DNA of 64,000 nucleotides. Source: Tardiphaga sp. (GTDB taxonomy: Bacteria > Pseudomonadota > Alphaproteobacteria > Rhizobiales > Xanthobacteraceae). Shown one piece after another: positions 9,357 to 17,099 of the stretch. A program made the translations under genes and the position numbers. Location: assembly GCA_030147505.1 (NCBI GenBank), contig JASBVG010000068.1, forward strand, positions 1 through 64,000, in the 5' to 3' direction. The notes beneath the pieces were generated by a model. It was not told the DNA's origin, searched no databases, and saw only the letters and a list, made by a program, of their open reading frames with translations. Within the stretch, counting starts at the first letter, position 1. Every line of letters begins with the position of its first letter.

Positions 9357-9896
9357 ATGTTCAAAAGATATATGACGGCTGGTATCGTCGGCTCGGCACT
9401 GCTTGCGACGGCGGCCTTCGCGCAAAGCCCGAACGCGACCACATCCACGACAGCGCCAGCCGCAGCGCCGGCGACGGCGTCGGATACGACATTCAACGGC
9501 AACTGGCGGACGTCGAAGCTCGTTGGCCTCAGCGTCTATAACGAAGCGAATGAGAGCCTCGGCTCGATCAACGATCTCCTGACGGACAAGGAAGGCAACA
9601 TCAAAGCCGTGGTGATCGGCGTGGGTGGTTTCCTCGGCGTCGGCGAGCGTCTGATCGCGGTGCCTTACGACAAGATCAAGTTCTCGAACGAGCCGGTGAA
9701 GATGAACACCGCCAGCAGCGGATCGACTGGCGCGGGTGGCTCGACCTCCAGCGGCATGACCACGGGTGCTGCGACTTCGGGCGGTGCCGCGGCTGCGCCG
9801 GCCAAGCCGAATCCCTGGTATCCCGACCACGCCGTCATGAGCGGCGCCAGCAAGGATCAGCTGAAGGCGATGCCGGAGTTCAAGTATTCGACCTAG
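9357..9896 (+). CDS. Secreted PRC-barrel domain protein
   Basis: The 179-residue product has a clear signal peptide (MFKRYMTAGIVGS... with cleavage near AFAQ). A Thr/Ala-rich linker is followed by a PRC-barrel (KLVGLSVYNEANESLGSIND, GVGGFLGVGERLIAVP), a Ser/Gly/Thr-rich spacer and a short C-terminal motif with NPWYPDHAVM. An AGGAGG Shine-Dalgarno lies 4 nt before the ATG. The EcfG-type promoter upstream and the strong terminator downstream make this a single stress-induced transcription unit. Such proteins are abundant in the envelope of related bacteria, but a molecular function is not established. Confidence 0.87.
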   Translation: MFKRYMTAGIVGSALLATAAFAQSPNATTSTTAPAAAPATASDTTFNGNWRTSKLVGLSVYNEANESLGSINDLLTDKEGNIKAVVIGVGGFLGVGERLIAVPYDKIKFSNEPVKMNTASSGSTGAGGSTSSGMTTGAATSGGAAAAPAKPNPWYPDHAVMSGASKDQLKAMPEFKYST

Positions 9897-9952
9897 CAGT
9901 CGATCGGAGATGCGGATGGTGTCGCATTGGTGGCGACATCATCTGACGAAGA

Positions 9953-9986
9953 GAGCGCGCCCGCTCCTGCTGGGCGCGCTCTTTTT
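9953..9986 (+). terminator. Intrinsic terminator after the secreted PRC-barrel gene
   Basis: GAGCGCGCCC pairs with GGGCGCGCTC around a 9-nt loop and is followed by TTTTT. It sits about 55 bp after the stop codon. Confidence 0.9.
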
Positions 9987-9999
9987 GTGTTCAGAATTG

Positions 10000-10050
10000 C
10001 AGGATGGGTTTCGCTCCGGCGCTTCGCGCTTCCGCTCTACCCACCCTACG
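10000..10050. repeat. Interspersed palindromic element, truncated copy
   Basis: AGGATGGGTTTCGCTCCGGC...CTACCCACCCTAC matches the right half of the element at 12012-12153. The left half is missing. It is continuous with the duplicated gene end next to it, so both came over together. Confidence 0.7.
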
Positions 10051-10137
10051 GATTAGAGATTGGGCAGCTTCGTCACCGTCACATTGAGCGCGCCTTCGGC
10101 TTCTGCGATCACGCGCAGCGTCTTTGAATCGAAGGCT
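10003..10137. repeat. 135-bp direct repeat, left copy (right copy at 12105-12240)
   Basis: This stretch matches 12105-12240 with only about seven differences, one of them a 1-nt indel. It includes half of the palindromic element and the last codons of the DUF4403 gene. The two copies bound the accessory patch between them, in the same orientation. Confidence 0.85.
10053..10137 (-). pseudogene. Orphan 3' end of a DUF4403 gene (duplicated fragment)
   Basis: Read on the minus strand this encodes FDSKTLRVIAEAEGALNVTV and then TKLPNL and a stop, identical to the end of the full gene at 12156-13706. Sequence homology breaks off at 10137, and the frame upstream on the minus strand is unrelated. It is a gene fragment left by a local duplication or by insertion of the 2-kb patch. 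Confidence 0.82.
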
Positions 10138-10343
10138 GTTTGCCCGCCTATCTGGGGCTGCGAGCGGCCAGATCTACGAATACTCTTCAGTTCCTGGCAA
10201 GTCTCTGCAAGGATTGATTTCAGTGCTAGGTGACACGCTTGGTATTTCTCCGACTCAACCGTCGCAGTTTCCGAGTTCTTCGGGATCACCAAATCCTCAG
10301 TTTCTCTCCCCAGCGTGGGGGGCGCACGCACGGGGTATCAAAA

Positions 10344-10739
10344 ATGAGTGTTAGAAAAGAGCGCGTTGAGGCATCGTTGCATCGACGAAACGGCATTCTG
10401 CGTCTTGTTCTTACAATGTTTGCGCTTTCAGTGTTGTCTCCAAGGGCGGTCTCCGTAGCCCAAGAGCATCAGCGACCGGATAGCTGGCCCGCAACAACAG
10501 AGGAAGCTGTTAGCGATTTTGTGTCTCGCATCTCTTTAAGAGAAACGTGGACGATCAAGCAAACGAGTGAGAAGGATGTTGTTGCGCTGTACGGAATCTT
10601 TGGGGTCCAGATACGCAACCGGTATGGTCTTTGGCGAGGGAACGATAAACTTATTCTCTCAGTGTGTGGTTTCCCATGCCACCCTGACGATGCTTCCATG
10701 AAAATTATTGAATCCGTGTGGCTTAAGCTACGTAACTAG
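10344..10739 (+). CDS. Secreted small protein resembling DUF6794
   Basis: The 131-residue protein has a long basic N-terminus, a hydrophobic segment (ILRLVLTMFALSVLSP) with likely cleavage near SVAQ, and a compact domain. That domain contains WPATTEEAV, VVALYGIFGVQIRNRYGLWRGN, and HPDDASMKIIESVW. The pattern IRN - LW-GN - HPDD-S-II is that of DUF6794, a domain of unknown function often found in small accessory genes. The ATG at 10344 is preceded only by a weak GGGG. The gene lies in a patch of lower GC than its surroundings, and codon use is less GC-biased at third positions. This suggests acquisition by transfer. Confidence 0.62.
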   Translation: MSVRKERVEASLHRRNGILRLVLTMFALSVLSPRAVSVAQEHQRPDSWPATTEEAVSDFVSRISLRETWTIKQTSEKDVVALYGIFGVQIRNRYGLWRGNDKLILSVCGFPCHPDDASMKIIESVWLKLRN

Positions 10740-11130
10740 TGTCGCGAAGGAAAAGACGGGACGACACAGATGCGGAGGTCGCCGGTTGCCCGAACGGGAA
10801 ACAGCGAACGATGGCGCTCGTTGCTTCGAGCCAGCACCAAGTAATAAGGCCGCGCCGACTTCATCAAGCTCGGCTCAAGAAGGGGCTCGTGACATTGAGC
10901 ATTTGACGAAAACCATGAGACCCATCCGCTGGTAAGAAAACAAGCGAGGTAGCCAGCACCGTTGTGGTGAGCACCAGCTCCATCAATCTCTGCCCGGAGC
11001 TAGTTCGCTGGGACGGTAGGAAACGAAACCGCCGCGGCCAACTGTTCCATCTCTGGCTCGTAGTCGTCCGTGAAGAACGGCTAAGCGACTGATTTGGATT
11101 CACAATTCATATTGTAGGCAAGGTGAGGAG
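10740..11130. other. Intergenic stretch of the accessory patch, no convincing gene
   Basis: This region between the two small genes has mixed base composition and only short frames without ribosome binding sites. It ends with one copy of a 58-bp direct repeat (11062-11119). It may contain decayed gene remnants. I see no promoter or terminator. Confidence 0.5.
11062..11119. repeat. 58-bp direct repeat, copy 1
   Basis: It begins AGTCGTCCGTGAAGAACGGC and continues through TTCACAATTC. It matches 11831-11888 with about six differences. It lies immediately upstream of the small gene at 11131. Confidence 0.85.
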
Positions 11131-11547
11131 ATGAAGGTCAACAACATCGGCAGAGTAGTTGAGGTCCTTTGGCCTCGTCTTCAAGAGGTCTTAAGAGCGT
11201 TTGCGGAAGAAATTGCCGTGAATGATCCGACCCTCATCATCGATATTGGACGGAGCGCGAACGATGCCTTTCCGTTGAGAGCGTATTTGGCTTTCAGGAG
11301 GCATGCAGATGGTGAGGAGTTCGCTGTTGCCATCGATGTTCAGAGTAACGATCAGCAGATAACAATCGAGTCGGACGTCTCTTTAGATGACGGCAAGGTT
11401 ATTTGTTCAGGTCCATCTACAACCGTCGCAACATTGGCGGATATGAGAAATTTGGAGAATTCGATTGACGATTGGATGCGTGAGTTCGAGCCGTGGCTAA
11501 TTATGAGCGCACCTGTCATCACAATGAATACGTCTCAGTTGCGCTAG
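11131..11547 (+). CDS. Hypothetical protein, 138 residues, unrecognised
   Basis: The ORF starts at an ATG directly preceded by the purine-rich AAGGTGAGGAG. It encodes an acidic soluble protein with no signal peptide or membrane span. Visible segments are VVEVLWPRLQEVLRAFAEEI, LIIDIGRSANDAFPLRAYLAF, VAIDVQSNDQQITIESDVSL, and WMREFEPWLI. The alternating strand-like pattern suggests a small alpha/beta fold. It is framed by 58-bp direct repeats (11062-11119 and 11831-11888). Base composition is lower in GC than the chromosome backbone here. I do not recognise a family. Confidence 0.6.
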   Translation: MKVNNIGRVVEVLWPRLQEVLRAFAEEIAVNDPTLIIDIGRSANDAFPLRAYLAFRRHADGEEFAVAIDVQSNDQQITIESDVSLDDGKVICSGPSTTVATLADMRNLENSIDDWMREFEPWLIMSAPVITMNTSQLR

Positions 11548-12011
11548 TAAGGTCCTGATGCTGCGACGAGCAGTGGAGCCAAGGATGCTATAATGACGAC
11601 GATAGGCGTCGGTAAAAAATTGCGATTTCGATCGAAAGATCTTTCAATCAGAAAATTTATGTAAGCTTGCAACGAAACTTGGGGCGGGCGGCTTCCCACA
11701 ATGTGCCATGCGCGCAACGCGAGCTAGCGGAAGTATGCCGAAATCGCGTGGCGCATTCGGGTCGGGAAGCATTGCACCCGTTGTTGGCGCTCCAGGACAT
11801 AGCTTCACCACGCCCGGTCTGCTGCAACGCAGTCGTCCGTGAAGAACGGCTAAGCGGCTGATTTTGATTCACAATTCTTATTAGAGGCTGTTTTGAGATT
11901 GCAGGGTTTTGATGCTTCGGGCATCGGAGGCTTGCAATTTGATTTTCAAGATTCCGCCGAATCGCCGGTCGTGATTCCTTGTATCGGAGGGGGCGATGCG
12001 GCCTGAAGGCT
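11548..12011. other. Intergenic stretch of the accessory patch, no convincing gene
   Basis: This holds the second 58-bp direct repeat (11831-11888), then GAGGCTGTTTTGAGATTGCA and further sequence that resembles the terminal regions of insertion sequences. No transposase frame is present. Short frames lack ribosome binding sites. It runs into the palindromic element at 12012. Confidence 0.5.
11831..11888. repeat. 58-bp direct repeat, copy 2
   Basis: Second copy of the sequence at 11062-11119, in the same orientation, 769 bp away. The pair surrounds the gene at 11131-11547. Confidence 0.85.
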
Positions 12012-12153
12012 GTAGGATGGGTTAAGCCAACGGATCGCGCGAAGCGCGCCCGATGATAAACTCCGCGAAAACCCATGCTGTCCGTCGTCGCTGTTGGCTC
12101 CGCCGATGGGTTATCGCTCCGGTGCTTCGCGCTTTCGCTCTACCCATCCTACG
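12012..12153. repeat. Interspersed palindromic element, copy 3 (full, with insert)
   Basis: It begins GTAGGATGGGTTAAGC and ends GCTCTACCCATCCTAC, an imperfect inverted repeat, with the inner AAACCCATGCTGTCC block shared with 5821-5930. Compared with that copy it carries about 30 extra bases near the left end. It directly abuts the stop codon of the DUF4403 gene. Confidence 0.8.
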
Positions 12154-12155
12154 GA

Positions 12156-13706
12156 TTAAAGATTGGGCAGCTTCGTCACCGTCACATTGAGCGCGCCTTC
12201 GGCTTCTGCGATCACGCGCAGCGTCTTCGAGTCGAAGGCTATGCCGCCGAGCCGCAAGGCGGTGATATCGGCGCCGACGCGCAATCCGTCCTCGTTCTTC
12301 TGGAAATCCGCCAGCGCACCGGCAATCTTTCGCTGCGCATTGGAGGCGAACGGCTTGAGGTCGATGACGGCATGTTCGGTCAGCGTCCGTTCCAGCAGCG
12401 GCATCGCTGCCCGCGCCGCGGCGCCGAGCAGGCCGAACGCCGCCTCGGACTCCACCGCCAGTTCAAGATCGGTGAAGCGCATGATCTGGTTGACCTGATC
12501 GAGCGCAGGCTTGCCCCAGACGTGGATGGTGGCCTCGCCACCGAGGCCGAACCAGCTCGATTTCTCCTTGGCATTCACCAGCAGCGAGATCAGCAGCCGG
12601 TCGCCCGACGCGCGCACGGTGGCCTTCCTGACGGTGACCGAGACCGACCCCGAGCCGTCTTCGGGGAAGGTCTTCCCGGCCAGCTGCGTCTCGATGATCT
12701 TGTTGAGTTCGGTGAACGGCATGTCGATGGGCACGCCGATATTCAGCTTGCCGGGGCCGGGCGGTACGATGGCCAGCGTCGCCGGGAATGGGCAGTTCGG
12801 CGTCGTTTGCGTGCCGGTGACGCGCGTCTCCGCCTCGACGCCGAGCGTCAGGGTGATATTGCTGCCATCGATGCGTGGCTGTGCGGCGATGGCGCGGGTC
12901 GGCTTCAGTTCCAGATACAGATTCTGCACCGAGCTTGCGCCCTGCAGCGGGATCGAACGGCAGAGTTTGGCCCATTCGCGCCGCGCATTTTGTTCGAAGG
13001 CGGGATCGTTGCGCAGCCGCTGCTGCACCGCCGTGATCTGCTCGTTGACCGCATTGTCGATCATCGGCTTCACCTGCGCCGGCACATTGACGCGTACGCC
13101 GCTCACCGATGCGCTGGTGTCGCTCAGCGCGACCTGTGCCGTAAGCCCGGGCTCGATGCGCCAGTTCGGTGTCAGCCGCGGCTGCGAGGCCACCACCACA
13201 TTGCCGCGGATCTCCGCATTGGCATTGACGTTCTTGATGTTGACGTTGCCCAGTTGCTTCGCGACATTGCCGCCAAGCAGATTGCCGAGCGCGCCGCCGA
13301 TGGCATCGCGCACATTCGATGACAATTCCCCCTTCACATTCAGCGTGCCGTTGAGGGGCGTGGTCATCGTGAGAGTGTCCTGCGCGCCGGTCACGGCAAT
13401 GGCGCCGCGGGCGGCGCTCCATTTGATATCGGCATTCTGCAGGAACTGCTGGGCGGGATTGTCGGCGGTGCCGGCAAAATTTCGCGGGGCGCCTTTTTCA
13501 GCGACATCGCGGATCGCCGTCAGGGCCACGGCGATGGGTGCAACGATGGTGGAGCTGCGCGGCGGCGAGGGCGGCAATGGCGGCAATTCGACCAGCGTCG
13601 GCGCCGGGCCGCTACTACGGGGCGCCACATAGTCCATGATTTTGAGTGTGGCCACGAAAAATACGGCGACCAGCGCAAGGCCGATCAGAATGGTTTTCAG
13701 ACGCAT
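12156..13706 (-). CDS. DUF4403 family membrane-anchored protein
   Basis: The 516-residue protein has one N-terminal membrane anchor (residues about 5-24), a Pro/Ser-rich linker (ELPPLPPSPPRSS), and a long beta-rich periplasmic body with repeated segments such as NVNIKNVNANAEIRG and SNITLTLGVEAETRV. The fold and length match DUF4403, a family of unknown function with similarity to lipid-binding tubular proteins. No partner genes are adjacent. Its last 28 codons or so, plus downstream DNA, are duplicated at 10003-10137. The ATG at 13706 starts the basic MRLKTILIGLALV anchor. Confidence 0.82.
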   Translation of the reverse strand: MRLKTILIGLALVAVFFVATLKIMDYVAPRSSGPAPTLVELPPLPPSPPRSSTIVAPIAVALTAIRDVAEKGAPRNFAGTADNPAQQFLQNADIKWSAARGAIAVTGAQDTLTMTTPLNGTLNVKGELSSNVRDAIGGALGNLLGGNVAKQLGNVNIKNVNANAEIRGNVVVASQPRLTPNWRIEPGLTAQVALSDTSASVSGVRVNVPAQVKPMIDNAVNEQITAVQQRLRNDPAFEQNARREWAKLCRSIPLQGASSVQNLYLELKPTRAIAAQPRIDGSNITLTLGVEAETRVTGTQTTPNCPFPATLAIVPPGPGKLNIGVPIDMPFTELNKIIETQLAGKTFPEDGSGSVSVTVRKATVRASGDRLLISLLVNAKEKSSWFGLGGEATIHVWGKPALDQVNQIMRFTDLELAVESEAAFGLLGAAARAAMPLLERTLTEHAVIDLKPFASNAQRKIAGALADFQKNEDGLRVGADITALRLGGIAFDSKTLRVIAEAEGALNVTVTKLPNL

Positions 13707-13923
13707 GATGTCCCCACATGCAATATGCGGGAACAGTACATCAGGGGGCTAAATGGGCAAAGTAAGGCGCAATCCTGTCTGCGGCTGCCGGGGGCTTTGT
13801 GTATGTGTGATCCGGCGGAGTTGGGGGTGCCTGGATCACGCTCGGGTGCCGATTGCGACAAAATAAGGAAAAGGCGTCCGCAATTGGATGCGGGCGCCCG
13901 CTCAGCGGTTGGAAATGGGTGAG

Positions 13924-14010
13924 TTACAGAACGCCGAGGACGATCGCTCCGACAAGCGCCATGGCCGCATAGGCGGCAACGATGCTGAGCTGACTGACGA
14001 ATGCGGTCAT
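13924..14010 (-). CDS. 28-residue single-span membrane peptide, probably stress induced
   Basis: The peptide starts MTAFVSQLSIVAAYAAMALV and ends GAIVLGVL, so nearly all of it is one hydrophobic helix. A strong Shine-Dalgarno GGAGG lies 6 nt before the ATG (minus strand). A perfect EcfG-type promoter (GGAAC-N16-CGTT) lies 36 bp upstream of the start codon, with nothing else between. Promoter, ribosome binding site, start, membrane helix and stop all agree, which is rare by chance for such a short frame. It would insert into the inner membrane; its role is unknown. A longer in-frame ORF up to 14145 would cross the promoter and is rejected. Confidence 0.7.
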   Translation of the reverse strand: MTAFVSQLSIVAAYAAMALVGAIVLGVL

Positions 14011-14045
14011 TGCTTGCCTCCAGCTTGATGATAGCAGCACCGGGC

Positions 14046-14070
14046 AACGCCGAACCGTCGAGGTCGTTCC
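14046..14070 (-). promoter_or_regulatory. EcfG-type promoter of the 28-residue membrane peptide
   Basis: On the minus strand GGAAC (14070-14066) and CGTT (14049-14046) are separated by exactly 16 nt. It is 36 bp upstream of the small ORF start. Confidence 0.72.
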
Positions 14071-14242
14071 CGGGAAATATCGGGAAACTAACGGAACTAT
14101 CGGTCTGCGCCCCGGCGGTATTTCTCCCGCAGTGCGGTAATACAAATTATCCGGAGGTCGTCATCACCCGCTTCTTTCGTGATATACGAACGAACATAAC
14201 GTGGCGCAGCAACGACGCCCGTTGAACAGGGAGCGAACGCCA

Positions 14243-15646
14243 ATGATGAACTACAATCTTCTCATCGACGGGAAGATGGTGCCCGGCGCCATGCAGATGC
14301 CGGTTCTCAATCCTGCCACCGAAGATGTGGTGGCGCAGTGCCCGCGGGCCTCGAAGGAGCAGCTCGATGCGGCCGTGGCCGCGGCGAAGGCCGCCTATCC
14401 CACATGGGCCGCGACACCGCTCGGCGAGCGCCGGAAGTATATCGTTGAGATGGCCGATGTGATCGAGGCCAATGTGAATGAGCTCGCGCATATTCTTACC
14501 AGCGAGCAGGGCAAGCCTCTGACCGACGCCACCGCGGAAGTGATGGGCATGGCCGGCTTCTTCCGCTATCTCGCGTCATTGGATCTGCCGATGAAGGTGA
14601 TCGAGGACAGTGGCGACCGCCGCGTCGAGGCGCATCGCCGTCCGCTTGGCGTGGTCGGCTGCATCATTCCCTGGAACTATCCGCTGCTGATCCTCGGCTT
14701 CAAGCTGCCGCCGGCGCTGCTGGCCGGCAATACGTTGGTGGTGAAGCCCGCGCCGACCACGCCGCTCTCGACGCTCCGTTTTGCCGAACTCGTGCAAGGC
14801 ATTTTGCCGAAGGGCGTGCTCAACGTCATCACCGACGCCAACGATCTCGGCGACGAGATGACAAAACATCCGGACATCCGGAAGATTTCGTTCACGGGAT
14901 CGACGGCCACTGGCCAGAAGGTGATGACCAGCGCTGCGGCGACGCTGAAGCGCATCACGCTCGAACTCGGCGGCAACGATGCGTCGATCGTGCTCGACGA
15001 TGTCGATCCGAAGAAAGTCGCGCCGGGCATTTTTGAAGGCGCCTTCCAGAACAGCGGTCAGGTTTGCCTCGCCATCAAGCGGCTCTATGTGCATGAAGGC
15101 GTCTATGACGAAATCTGCCAGGAGCTCGTCGCCATCGCCAACAACACGGTGGTCGATGACGGCACCAAGCAGGGCACCAAGCTCGGCCCGCTGCAGAACA
15201 AGATGCAGTATGAGAAGGTCAAGGGCTTCCTCGACGACGCCCGTAAAAATGGCAACGTCATCGCCGGCGGTGCGGCCATGGACCGGCCCGGCTATTTCAT
15301 CCAGCCGACCATCGTGCGCGACATCGCCGAGGGCACGAAGCTGGTCGATGAAGAGCAGTTCGGTCCGGTGCTGCCCGTGATCAAATATTCGGATCACGAC
15401 GACGTGATCCGCCGCGCCAATGCCACCACCTATGGCCTCGGCGCCTCGGTCTGGTCCTCGGACACCGACCGTGCCCACAAAGTCGCCAGCCAGATCGAGG
15501 CCGGCACGGTGTGGATCAACAAGCATCTCGACATGGCCCCGCACATCCCGTTCGGCGGCGCCAAGCAGTCGGGCATCGGAACCGAATTCGCCGAGGAGGG
15601 CCTCGCCGAGTTCACCCAGCTGCAGATCATCAACGCCGCGCGCTGA
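14243..15646 (+). CDS. NAD(P)-dependent aldehyde dehydrogenase
   Basis: The 467-residue enzyme has the ALDH fold: NAD-binding segments PWNYPLLI, KPAPTTPLS and FTGSTATGQKV, the glutamate base in ITLELGGND, and the catalytic cysteine in NSGQVCLA. The C-terminal motifs are EEQFGPVLPVI and PFGGAKQSGIG. It oxidises an aldehyde to the acid; the substrate cannot be read from the sequence. The start is one of two adjacent ATGs (14243, 14246), with GGGAG about 10 nt upstream. It is a single gene, divergent from the small membrane peptide. An 8-bp inverted repeat (CGGAGCGC/GCGCTCCG, 25-nt loop) lies downstream of the stop but has no T run. Confidence 0.93.
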   Translation: MMNYNLLIDGKMVPGAMQMPVLNPATEDVVAQCPRASKEQLDAAVAAAKAAYPTWAATPLGERRKYIVEMADVIEANVNELAHILTSEQGKPLTDATAEVMGMAGFFRYLASLDLPMKVIEDSGDRRVEAHRRPLGVVGCIIPWNYPLLILGFKLPPALLAGNTLVVKPAPTTPLSTLRFAELVQGILPKGVLNVITDANDLGDEMTKHPDIRKISFTGSTATGQKVMTSAAATLKRITLELGGNDASIVLDDVDPKKVAPGIFEGAFQNSGQVCLAIKRLYVHEGVYDEICQELVAIANNTVVDDGTKQGTKLGPLQNKMQYEKVKGFLDDARKNGNVIAGGAAMDRPGYFIQPTIVRDIAEGTKLVDEEQFGPVLPVIKYSDHDDVIRRANATTYGLGASVWSSDTDRAHKVASQIEAGTVWINKHLDMAPHIPFGGAKQSGIGTEFAEEGLAEFTQLQIINAAR

Positions 15647-15842
15647 CGATCCACTACGAAAATTCGTAATCGGAGCGCTTTTGTCCATCTTGCTGGCGAG
15701 GGCGCTCCGCCTCATTTCGGCCTCTGGTCTGCCGCCGTGCGGACGCACCGAATGATGCGCAGCCGCGCGAACAGGCGCGTTTTCAGCCGTCGGAAATGCG
15801 CATGTTGAAGAGTCATTAAAACATTTAGCTCAATTTGCGCGA

Positions 15843-17096
15843 ATGACGCGCGGAGTTCGTTTGTATCTCGTCGGCTCCTTCGTCCTTGTCTCGATGGCTG
15901 GTTGCGGCAAAGGTTTGTTTCAAACCGAAGTGCGCGACCCCTGGCGAGCCGAGGCAGAAGTCGCATGCCTGAAATCCGGCGCCGTGCGCGAGAGCGCCGG
16001 CCTTGTCCGCATCGAGCCGATATCCGGTCCCGGCGTTTGCGGCGCAGAATTTCCGCTCAAGGTCGCAGCACTCGGTGAATCCAACAGCACAGTTGGTTTT
16101 GCTGATGAAGCACCACGGCCACCAGGTGGCATCGCTGGCGGTCCGTCACGCTGGCCCGTGCAGCAATCGCCGTCGCAACCGATGGTGCGCGCGACCAGCA
16201 GCTATCCCAATTCCTATCCGCAATCGGCGCCGCCGCAACAGCAGCCGTCTTATGGTGGCGGTTATAATGGTGGCTACGCCAATGCACCGGCAAATAGCGG
16301 CCCAATCTCACTGAACGCACCTGGCGTTCACGAGGCCGAGGACGATATCAATCTGCCGCCGGAGGGGGCTCCCGAGCAGGGCATGCCGCGTAGCGCACCG
16401 CCGCAGACGCGCGCGCCCTATGGTCGCTATAGCTCTGGTCCTGCACTGACGCAGCCGCAGCAAGATTATGCACAGCCGCGCCTCGGCCCTGGCGCCGGCA
16501 ATGTCACCGGCTCCGTCGGTCCCGTCGAAGTGAAGCCGACGGCGACACTGGCGTGCCCGATTGTGTCGCAACTCGATAAATGGCTCGCCGAAGTCGTGCA
16601 GCCGGCGGCGATGCGCTGGTTCGGTCAGCGCGTGGTGTCGATCCGCCAGATTTCAGCCTATTCCTGCCGCGGCATGAACGGGAATTCGCGCGCGCATATT
16701 TCCGAACATGCCTTCGGCAATGCGCTGGATATCGCTGCCTTCACCTTCGCCGATGGCCGCAATATGTCGATCAAGAATGGCTGGAAGGGCCTGCCGGAAG
16801 AGCAGGGCTTTTTGCGCGACGTTCAGGGCGGGGCTTGCCAGTATTTCACGACAGTGCTGGCGCCGGGATCCAACATCTATCACTACGATCACATCCACGT
16901 GGATCTGATGCGCCGGCCGAAGCGCCCGTCGATCTGCAAGCCGGCCGCCGTGTCGGGTGAGGAGATCGCATCGCGCGCCATGAGCCGCAGTTATGCCGGC
17001 CGCGGCGACGATGGTCCGACCGGGTCGATCCGGAAATTGGCGAACAAGAACAGCCGCAAGACGCCGGACGATGAGGATTTCTACGAGAACGAATAG
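15843..17096 (+). CDS. Extensin-like C-terminal domain lipoprotein
   Basis: The 417-residue protein starts with a lipoprotein signal (LVSMAGC, cysteine near 21). A Pro/Gln/Gly-rich low-complexity region of about 170 residues follows. The conserved C-terminal extensin-like domain contains YSCRGMNGN, ISEHAFGNALDI and HYDHIHVDLM. The His/Asp pattern (SEHAFGNALD and DHIHVD) is that of metal-dependent LAS-type peptidases that act on peptidoglycan, so a wall-modifying role is plausible but unproven. The tail is basic and disordered. It is monocistronic and converges on the tetR gene with only 3 bp between their stop codons. Confidence 0.83.
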   Translation: MTRGVRLYLVGSFVLVSMAGCGKGLFQTEVRDPWRAEAEVACLKSGAVRESAGLVRIEPISGPGVCGAEFPLKVAALGESNSTVGFADEAPRPPGGIAGGPSRWPVQQSPSQPMVRATSSYPNSYPQSAPPQQQPSYGGGYNGGYANAPANSGPISLNAPGVHEAEDDINLPPEGAPEQGMPRSAPPQTRAPYGRYSSGPALTQPQQDYAQPRLGPGAGNVTGSVGPVEVKPTATLACPIVSQLDKWLAEVVQPAAMRWFGQRVVSIRQISAYSCRGMNGNSRAHISEHAFGNALDIAAFTFADGRNMSIKNGWKGLPEEQGFLRDVQGGACQYFTTVLAPGSNIYHYDHIHVDLMRRPKRPSICKPAAVSGEEIASRAMSRSYAGRGDDGPTGSIRKLANKNSRKTPDDEDFYENE

Positions 17097-17099
17097 GCT

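Noticed and set aside
11880..12011. Insertion sequence with GAGGCTGTTTTGA-type end
   Set aside because: The start resembles some IS ends, but no transposase frame, partner inverted repeat or target duplication could be found. At most a remnant.
13924..14145. 73-codon version of the small minus-strand ORF
   Set aside because: Its first 45 codons cover the EcfG-type promoter and have no ribosome site. The internal ATG at 14010 has a strong one.
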